Below the pieces are notes generated by a model. The model saw nothing but the letters and a program-made list of their open reading frames with translations. It had not been told where the DNA came from and did no database searches. The position numbers and the translations under genes were made by a program. This document shows positions 56,326 to 64,000 of a DNA stretch of 64,000 bases, piece by piece (position 1 is the first letter of the stretch; each line of letters starts with the position of its first letter). Origin of the DNA: Trichoderma breve (lineage: Eukaryota > Ascomycota > Sordariomycetes > Hypocreales > Hypocreaceae); assembly GCF_028502605.1 (NCBI RefSeq), contig NC_079237.1:3844001-3908000 (forward strand), read 5' to 3'.

Positions 56326-57134
56326 GGTCAAGAGAAAGACTAAGACACCTGCTTAAAAAAGTCTTTTTTTTTTGGATATAGAGGGTAATGAGAGCAGTCC
56401 AAGGAGAAAACAAATGAGCTGCTTGTTTTCAAGAGTAGAAAGGTGAAAAGAGATTGGCAATCACCACCTATTTATTCCATTTTTATTTATACAACATCAC
56501 ATTGCGGTGAACATATTTGTAGTGTTGTACAAAACCCAAACAGCTGTTTTGAATCCGAGATGCAATCGTTCCATCTGATCCTTCGTGCCAAATGGAATCC
56601 ACTAGCCCCCTATGCAAACCCCTAGTCGCGAATCCTTCGCGAATCCCCAGAATTAGCTATTAGGGTTATTATTCGTTAATTGGTGATTGTCACGTCCATT
56701 GCACACTGGCCATGGTTACAATGCATCTTTGTTGGGAAGGACTTTTGAATTGGCTGATGTCAAGACAGTAATAAACTTACGATTGTTCATAGGATGCTGG
56801 ATTCATGCAAAGAAGAAAGGTGGGATATAGTCACATTGAAAATCCTGAAATCCTACATTTATGCACTGTGACATAAAGAAACACCGAGGATCCGTGATAT
56901 GTTAACGGTTGCTCGGGTATTTCGCCATCGAATATATATGAATTTGTTTAGCCTAATAATGAGACAAGTAATTGGTTATTTAATACGTGAGGGGTATTAT
57001 GAAAGAAATGGACATGTTTGCATAAAATGGCATCTATTCCAAGATGACGTATTACTGCGTACTATAATACAGTACCATCACCAGCCGAAACCGTGACCCA
57101 ATGCCAAAATACCTCGTCTATAAATACTCATATA
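56326..57134. other. Intergenic region, 0.8 kb
   Basis: It is upstream of the small secreted protein and downstream of the ABC transporter. The promoter has an AATAAATA-like element on the minus strand near 56470. No gene is supported. Confidence 0.5.
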
Positions 57135-59226
57135 CTATTTTCGACATGCTAACACGATATAAGCGAGCAATCGATAAGCGGCAATAATACCAATCATAAT
57201 GCCTATCCATGTGCCCTCTTGGCCTGTTTTAATACTGAATTGGCGCAAAATGTCGGTCCCACGAATCTTCCCGATAGAGTTCAAGTTGCTTGGATAATTG
57301 CACTGGTATTCGCCTTTGGAGATTTCGTCGCATTGATAGTCGCGGTGTCCGAATTCATTAACCATCATGCCTTGGAAGACGTAGGCTTGGTAGTCGATGT
57401 AGTGAAATACATACTTCCAGAATGGATTCAGTATGCTCATAGGGACCAAGAAGCCGTTGACACACATCCAAAGTCCATTAGCGAATGCCGTTGCCGCCAA
57501 TGCAACAACAAATATGTTGAATATGGAAGAGATCAAAACAACCAGAGACTCGGCTGCAACAAGATCGAGGAAAAGCCAGAGGATCCATGTAAAGAATGCA
57601 GACCCATCTGGACGGAAATTGGATAACCAGTATGTAACAAGGGAGAAGAGGAAAGAAATGGCAAATAGGAAAGGAAGGCCAATAAGAAAATTGGCCACCA
57701 TGAAGGATAGGGGGCTGACCAGCCCATTCGCGCGCTCCTGTTGGAAAGTGCTGTGATCTTCGAGAAAAGCTGGGACGTAGGCGACAGCCATGAATGACAT
57801 GAAGGCACCACCGAAGAAAATGGCATTGATTAGAGGCTGTATGTATGACTGCTCCGTTTTGAAACGCAAGAAGACAGTGCCCATAAGGATAGCCAATCCA
57901 AGATACATGGCGACGCGAATGCCGTAGGCCATAACATCTCTGTAAGATTTGATCCAGGAGCGGTGAATGAGTATCAGCGGCGTTTTCCATGATTCTGAGG
58001 GTTCAATCTTGAGGTCTGAATATAACGACGTCCCTTCCATAGACTTTTGGATGGCATCGCCAAGGCTGTTGCATGCGGGAGAGGTTTTCCAAGCCTGGCA
58101 TACATGGTCTGTTCGACGGCGAATGTCGCCATTCTTATCGAGATCAGTGTTGATCAAATCGAGGAAGAAATCTGCCGAGTTCGTCTCTGGTGGGATTGCG
58201 TAACCAATCTTGGCGAAATATGCGGTCGCTTCTGAAACTGGGCCAAAGTAGCAGGTCCGTCCGCCAGACAGCAGGTACAGTTTGTCGAACTGTTGAAACG
58301 TTGCGGAAGATGGCTGATGGATCGAAGCTATTGTAATGAGCTATACAAAATCACTTGCCGTTAGCAATGCTAATAATTACTGATAAATCGACGTATGCTC
58401 ACATTATTCTTGCGGCCGATGGCTTTTATGTAGGTGCACACTTCGAGACTCAGCGCAGAGTCCAGTCCGCTTGTTGGTTCATCTAGGAAAATGATCTTTG
58501 GATTTGTGACCAATCGACTAGCAACACCAAGCCGCTTCTTTTGGCCGCCGCTGAGACCCTTTTTAGTGGGCGTTCCAACGACAGTATCTGCTTGAGCTCG
58601 TAGGCCAAAGGCCGCTATAAGATCATCAACGCGTTTAAAAGCATCTTTTTTGGTTATTGTACTAGCAACTCAATTTGTTAAGATGTCACCGCCGGCAATA
58701 CATCGAGATAATAAGACTTGGGGTTCACCAACTTTGGAAGGGATAGTCGCGCCGCAAACACCATAGTCTCTTGAACTGTAAGACTACCTATCAAGGCATC
58801 CTCTTGTTCAACGTAACTAGACAAATGACGAATTTGCTGAAGAGATATCTTGTGGCCATTGACCAGAATGCTTCCAGTAGTGGCCGCATTTGCAGCAGCT
58901 GCTCTGTGTGCTAGCGCATTCAACAACGTCGTCTTACCAGATCCGCTGGGGCCCATAATGGCAAGCATCTCGCCGGCATTGACAATCCCTGCTGCGTCTG
59001 AGAGAATAGTCAGAGTCGCTTTTGTTTTCCGATCCTTGACAGCCACTTCCAGATTGGTCCAAGAGAATGAGTTGATCGTGTCGTTGATAAGATGCGCATT
59101 TTCCACTTGATTCATCTCCGTGTCCGTGGCCGCAGTTGTCGTTTCTATTGTGTCATCATCTACAATCTTGCTGGTGTGTGGCAATGGCTCCGGCACAGGA
59201 GATTGGATGTCAGTTGGGCTAATCAT
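57135..59226 (-). CDS. ABCG-type half transporter, 652 aa
   Basis: Exons (minus) 59226-58733, 58661-58403 and 58340-57135 give 652 aa in the NBD-TMD order of the White/ABCG family. Walker A GPSGSGKT is at 92-99, signature LSGGQ at 201-205, and Walker B IIFLDEP ends at about 227, followed by the H-loop IASIHQPSS. Six TMs follow with a cysteine-containing extracellular loop ([13 protein letters not shown]). The first donor (GTTGGT) was chosen because it gives the usual [13 protein letters not shown] spacing and frame; the stronger-looking downstream donors are out of phase. Half-size ABCGs dimerise and export lipids or metabolites. A TATA-like element lies at 59314-59322 on the minus strand. 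Confidence 0.88.
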
Positions 59227-60444
59227 GTTTCGATGCTCAAAAGTCGAGCCGTGCGATAGATAGAAAACAAACAAAAGCAAACAGATTTCGCGACTGACGG
59301 CGCCCAGTGGGAGCCTATATAACAGAAGAATGAAATAAAAGAAAAAAGGCGGGAAATTGCGTAACACGATGCGGCTTGCTCATCTGGACGCCAGCCATTT
59401 TGTGCAGGTAGAAATGCTCAGTAAATACAAACTACCTCAATACTGATTGGGTTACATTTGCTACATCGCCGATGCAGTGGAACAACTCGATATGACAATT
59501 CGCCCGAAGGATCACAGTTGGGCCCTCAAATATAAATTCTAGGCCTTGGGTGACACCAACAACCTCCACGAGGGCGAATCTGATTTGACAACGGTGACCG
59601 AGTCTTGGCAAGGCTTCCACATTTGCACGTACTCGAGTATTATGTCGCGAAGGATGGATGCCCACCTTCACGGACGGAGTAATCGGCGACCAAGTCATCA
59701 TCATACTAAGCAATAAATGAAGCGAAAAATTCTCAATTCTGAGCTGAGCGGGGACTAAATAACACGGCATTCGATAATTTTGAACAAATAAGGTCGTAAC
59801 TACGAACATACCTACACTAGTTTGTGCCAATCGAGATAATTTGATGCCCTATCTTGTTCACAGTTTTCTTCAGTCGCCGAATATCCTTCAAAACTAATCT
59901 ATGTCAGCATTTTGTTTTTTGAACCGTTCACTAACTCTCGTAATTTTACAATCTCGCTGAATCAAATTCCCGATCATTCGGTTCATCGACAAATTACTTT
60001 ATTCCTCAAAGGCAGTTATACCTGCCAATCACTTGTAGTGCATACAATTCCTATAGTTTATTGGGATACTTCGAATATTGCCAAATATTTAATCCATAAC
60101 CATACCGCTGTACTTCCGGGTAGACTCGCCTCGCGCTATTTACACCAACTGAAATCGATGATACAGGTACCTGGTGGTCATACTGCTAATAGGTGCTAGC
60201 ATCAGACATAGGAATCAGATGCATCGTGCATTAGGGCCAGAGCGTCAGATGCGGGAACAGCGACACTCCCATTTGCATTCATGATGAGCCACTTCGTATA
60301 ATGTTTCTCATTACGTTTCTTATTGGCTAGCAGCCTAGTTAAGTATTTTATCCACCACTACTCCGTCTGTGCTTATGGTTTGATGTATCGTCATAATGGT
60401 CGCAACGGATATCATAGTCTACCTAGTAAAATAGGAGCCGCTCG
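59227..60444. other. Intergenic region, 1.2 kb
   Basis: It is upstream of the ABCG gene (-) and downstream of the 2EXR gene (-). A 132-residue minus frame (59432-59830) has no recognisable domain and no splice partner, so it is not called. Near 60219-60236 there is an imperfect echo of the 38.7 kb palindrome arms (ATGCATCG then TGCATTAGGG). Confidence 0.45.
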
Positions 60445-61539
60445 CTATTGTAACCAAGATGTAGGATAATAGCATCCGATCCGTTCAAGCGGCTTTGCTC
60501 GCGGTACCCAGTGTACACCATCAATCACAAAGTGATTATTCTGAACTTCCACCCCTTCATTGTAAGATTGTCGCAGGTCTCTGGACTCGTCTTGCATATT
60601 TCTAGCTTCGAACCACCTATGCAGAGCTTGGCTAGCAATATGAGCAGTGCCCGCATTTCTGGCAGTCTGTAGGTCCTCGACATCGTCTACTCGAATTGCG
60701 TTGTCCCACACATCGGGCCAGCAGTCTGGATCAAGCCAGAGATAAAGTTGCTTTAAGGACGTAAAAAAATAAAGTAGTGCTCTCAGATCTGTGCTGTGAA
60801 CGAGATCGACGCCAGCAATCCCACGAGCGCCAGTTTCTGGTCTATCTTGCCGCTGGATTTCGCGCTCACGACCCATGCGAGTGAAAATCGCTACATTTTG
60901 AAACTTGGATATTATTTCTTTAAAGGCAGCGAATTGTGTATCACTACAGGGAAACCTTTTCATCATAGCTTCCTTTTGGTGCTGCCAATAACGCTCAGTC
61001 GTTAACCCTTCTAAAATTTGATGGCCCAGGCTTAAATCTGGTACTGCATAGATAACCAGGACATCTGTCTCTGGACGGCAACGGACTAGGCGGCTTTTGA
61101 CACCTTGGTGCCATGGGCCTTGATACACTCTGAGGGCCCTGGAATATAGCTCAAGGACGACTGTGCGAGACTCATGGCAAGCAAGGCTGAGATTCGTTAT
61201 TCCAGAAGCGGAATATGAGTCCTCAGGACTAGAAACTTTGTCGGTTGACGCGAAATAGCCATCGACCATACAGTCAGATGGCCAGTTTCCCAAGCCATTG
61301 CCGTATCGAAAGCTCGGGCAGCTACCGTGGAGGCCGCAAAATATCTTTGTGGAAGCGAAACAGGAGTGCAGAGTTACTTGTATCTGTGTATAGACCTCCA
61401 CGTGAATAGTTCGACCAACAGTTGCTTCGTGGACAGCGGTGCGCCATATTTTGAGCCGTGCCTCAGTTGGTAGTTCTTTGAAGCGAGAGAATTGCAACCT
61501 CGGGATTGACTCGGGATCTGGACGACCGTCTAAAGGCAT
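60445..61539 (-). CDS. 2EXR-domain protein, 364 aa
   Basis: A single exon gives 364 aa. The N-terminus (LQFSRFKELPTEARLKIWRTAV) and the NLSLACHESRTVVLELY segment about 100 residues later match the two halves of the 2EXR domain, a Pezizomycotina-specific module of unknown function that is often expanded in these genomes. No catalytic motif is visible, and the C-terminal half is Trp-rich (DPDCWPDVWDNA). No signal peptide is seen. The presence of this family supports an ascomycete host. Confidence 0.85.
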   Translation of the reverse strand: MPLDGRPDPESIPRLQFSRFKELPTEARLKIWRTAVHEATVGRTIHVEVYTQIQVTLHSCFASTKIFCGLHGSCPSFRYGNGLGNWPSDCMVDGYFASTDKVSSPEDSYSASGITNLSLACHESRTVVLELYSRALRVYQGPWHQGVKSRLVRCRPETDVLVIYAVPDLSLGHQILEGLTTERYWQHQKEAMMKRFPCSDTQFAAFKEIISKFQNVAIFTRMGREREIQRQDRPETGARGIAGVDLVHSTDLRALLYFFTSLKQLYLWLDPDCWPDVWDNAIRVDDVEDLQTARNAGTAHIASQALHRWFEARNMQDESRDLRQSYNEGVEVQNNHFVIDGVHWVPRAKPLERIGCYYPTSWLQ

Positions 61540-62155
61540 GGTGATATATTATTCAATCCAGCCGGAAGTCCAAAGAATTAAGCCAGCTACTGCGAATTTC
61601 CGGGACATGTAACCGAGTGTACTAAATGAATATTCCGTTTGTCAGTTGTAGGATTAAATGAGCAGACCAAACCCATCCAACACATCCACACTTATTACTC
61701 ACGTGATTATCAAAAGTCGTCGCGTATCGAAAGTCGTAGCGAACAAACCCCGCAGAGACTGTCTCTTTGAACTTAAGCCAAGGGCTCACTGTGTATAGTT
61801 TAGGTATGTACGTTTATTCCGGTATTACAATTGCTGAGACATTGATGCCCGTATGAGCTGTTTGTTATCTTCGGTATAGTTCACCTTTGCCATCGTTGCG
61901 CCCGAAGTACTATTGCCACTCTTCTTCTTTCTTTTTCAGATCTTCAAGGGAAGAACGTTGACCCCACTTAGAACATTGTGAGATCAGTTGACGAGATGTG
62001 TTTGGAATATGCTCACAATACCTCCTTAGGTAGGGCACTGGATTAGGTATCTTTATCAATCTCTATATATTCAAGCAGTAGTCCAAACAGTCTTTAAAAA
62101 AAGCCTTCGGCCCTGCTCCGACATTCTAATACTATAAACTCTTCTTACTCCTTAT

Positions 62156-62197
62156 GTTTGTCAGAATAAGCGTCTGTGTCTACAGGCTACGTTACTA
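62156..62197. repeat. Dispersed repeat, copy 2
   Basis: It is the ungapped partner of 43687-43728 (31 of 42 identical). It is probably a relic of a mobile element. Confidence 0.45.
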
Positions 62198-62563
62198 GCG
62201 CTTAGATCTACTGCAGGTAAGGCCTTGCAACAGGTACCAAAGTGGAGAGAAAAAAACAGCGCCGCCCGCTGTATACAAATTATTATCTTGTATAGAGGAT
62301 AATAACCAAATAAGGGGGTTTCTTTCTACTGTATGCGGCATGATTAACTGTCCGATGAAGTCGTCGGATTTGATACTAGGCCGTTATGCCTATGTCAAAC
62401 TAGTCAAGTACCTAGTAACAAGGATGAAGAGTCGAAAAACAGCCTTACACAGTACTGCGATACAAAGAGTGCTGTTCCTCAGTACCAGTCAGTACCTAAT
62501 GGGCTCTTAAAATACATAGCAAAGTCATGTATACCTAGTACCAAATAGTCACAGACAGGAAAA

Positions 62564-62599
62564 AAAGATTGGAAAGATTGGGAAGATTGAGAAGATCCA
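62564..62599. repeat. 9-bp tandem repeat, four degenerate units
   Basis: The units are AAAGATTGG, AAAGATTGG, GAAGATTGA and GAAGATCCA. Confidence 0.75.
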
Positions 62600-63021
62600 G
62601 CAAGTACATTACTACAAAAGTCGCTGCAGAGAAGGAAAAAAAGGGAACCTAGTATTACTCATTGGCATATTACCAGAAAAAGGAATTCTGCATCCGACCA
62701 GGAAAATAAGCTATCGAATTATGGTGTAGGAAGACGCAGTCAATCACTGTTATCCAACCGGAAGAAATACTCGGTCCGCACCCCCGAACCCGGTCGATGC
62801 AAAAGTCCGTATTACAACAAGAATTAATAGCCATCCTTGGTAGTAGAGCTAATGCTGTACAGCACCGTATAAGGCAGGTCAGTATAACATGAATGAAACT
62901 AATTATAACAAGTCTTCAAGTAGTTATAAATATTATTTTCTCTACTCTGCCCATTTCTTTTCTCTATCCCCTCCTGTAAAGTAATATAAAAACATATTTG
63001 GAAGTTACATACTGAGCAAGT

Positions 63022-63813
63022 ATGTCTTTACTTCGTACCCTGAGTTCAGCTGTCCTTTTGGCACTTGTTGCCTCTGGTAAGCAGATTATCCTCGATGTGA
63101 GTTTATTCTATGCTTCGTTATGAAACGTATATCTAAATCTGTTGATAGTTTGATGATATTGCTATATCAAATGACCATGGATGTGCCAATTCGACCCTGA
63201 TTAACACGTCACCCTACCATGTAAGTTTGTTTTTAACCTTAATTATTATTTGAACTTAAGCTAATGAGTCCTAGGGCATAGCTATTCCAGGTCTGGTTCT
63301 TAATGCTACTAAAACTCCAGCTTGCAGCTCCTTGTTGGACCAGGATATGAGCATAGCATTGTTTGGCCGGGCAACTTCGCCAACAAATGTTTTATTTTCC
63401 CAAGGCACACTGGATGCCCAGATTATCTTTGATATAAGTGTAAAGTTCGAAGCTTTGATAAACGAAGCTACTTTTGACATATTGCCTGTTTTTACAAACA
63501 CCGAGGTAAATAATAGTCTGAGATTAGGATTGAACTATGCTAACCTATGTCGAAGCTCAATTCAAGCAACGTAACTGTCATTGTAAACACTTTGCAGTCC
63601 GATTTTGGCAATGTTAATGTCGAGAACCAATTTCAATTTCACACTGGAACAGATGGACTGGGCCCTTACCATATTAATGTCTCCTCAAATGGTGCTGAAT
63701 ACCAGTTCCTTGAGATCTCAGTAACAATACCGTCTGGAAACACATCCCTTCCCGGACAATCTAGGTCCTCTGCATTCTTTGTCGATAGCCTTATCTTGGA
63801 GAACATAGACTAA
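63022..63813 (+). CDS. Secreted protein of unknown function, 211 aa
   Basis: Four exons (63022-63096, 63149-63220, 63275-63505, 63556-63813) with 50-54 bp introns, each in phase 0, give 211 aa. The last intron has a clear branch site GCTAAC. Residues 1-19 (MSLLRTLSSAVLLALVASG) form a signal peptide, and the mature chain begins with an acidic FDDIAIS motif and a strand-rich body with several NxS/T sequons (NST, NTS, NAT, NSS, NVT, NVS, NTS). This is the style of fungal extracellular beta-sandwich proteins, but I recognise no named family. It is the last gene of the window. Confidence 0.7.
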
Positions 63814-64000
63814 AGATTAGACTTCACGCTTTTATATAGTCAATCTAGGTGAATGATACTGTTGAAAATAGGGGCACCGACTTAGTAGAAGTAGCAGTAC
63901 CTGGTCGGTCAGGGGTCAGCCCGGGCTACAGCCATAAGTAGAGCGGTTCTTCCCAGTAGGCTAGAGCAAAATACTAAGGGCCAATTGACATACAATTCAA
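63814..64000. other. Window end, 3' flank
   Basis: No gene is seen in the last 187 bases. Confidence 0.5.

Larger units (their letters stand above)
61540..63021. other. Intergenic region with repeats, 1.5 kb
   Basis: It is the divergent upstream region of the 2EXR gene (-) and a secreted protein (+). It contains dispersed repeat copy 2 (62156-62197), a 9-bp tandem repeat (62564-62599) and two TACCTAGTA motifs (62409-62417, 62532-62540). No gene is supported. Confidence 0.55.

Noticed and set aside
59432..59830. 132-residue minus-strand frame
   Set aside because: No domain, signal peptide or splice partner was recognised, and its composition reads like random translation.
60219..60236. Imperfect echo of the 38.7 kb palindrome
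   Set aside because: It lacks the CGGCCG centre and symmetric arms, so it is not a second operator on this evidence.
1..64000. tRNA, rRNA, CRISPR, transposase or core biosynthetic synthase
   Set aside because: I looked for tRNA T-loop motifs, repeat-spacer arrays, transposase domains and PKS/NRPS/terpene motifs and saw none.

Overview
The window is fungal nuclear DNA, from a filamentous ascomycete (Pezizomycotina). The evidence is short GT-AG introns (mostly 50-80 bp) in most genes, three Zn2Cys6 regulators, a GH72 cell-wall transglycosylase with GPI signal, a 2EXR protein, an ABCG half transporter and DHA1-type MFS pumps. The gene mix would suit a Leotiomycete such as a Helotiales member, but that is a guess. 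I rebuilt exon structures by joining open frames at GT/AG pairs that preserve frame and restore family motifs. No tRNA, rRNA, transposase or polyketide/peptide/terpene core synthase was recognised.

Region 1 (1-14 kb) is ordinary: the 3' end of an SDR, a five-exon ankyrin protein (-), an arylamine N-acetyltransferase, a GH72 glucanosyltransferase, a small Dabb protein and an unknown membrane protein (-).

Region 2 (15-32 kb) is a run of six plus-strand genes: FAD monooxygenase, MFS transporter, FMO-type monooxygenase, SDR, Zn2Cys6 regulator and a berberine-bridge-like FAD oxidase. It is followed by a secreted TIM-barrel-like protein (-) and an EthD-domain protein. Three flavoenzymes of different families plus an SDR, pump and regulator look like a tailoring or catabolic cluster without a visible core enzyme. 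The BBE-like oxidase carries an in-frame TAA.

Region 3 (33-50 kb) has a zinc-ribbon protein (-), an isochorismatase-like hydrolase whose catalytic Cys is Ser, two more Zn2Cys6 regulators flanking an epoxide hydrolase, a DJ-1/PfpI protein, an MDR-type MFS pump, an aldehyde dehydrogenase (-) and an SDR. A perfect 24-bp palindrome centred on CGGCCG lies 69 bp upstream of the TATA box of the epoxide hydrolase and is the most striking non-coding signal. The regulators at 24.2 and 40.7 kb share three intron positions and are probably paralogues.

Region 4 (51-64 kb) is mostly minus-strand: NmrA-like protein, secreted beta-lactamase-fold hydrolase, an 8-cysteine small secreted protein, an ABCG half transporter and a 2EXR protein. 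It ends with a small secreted protein on the plus strand. The long gap before that last gene holds short tandem repeats and part of a dispersed repeat shared with 43.7 kb.
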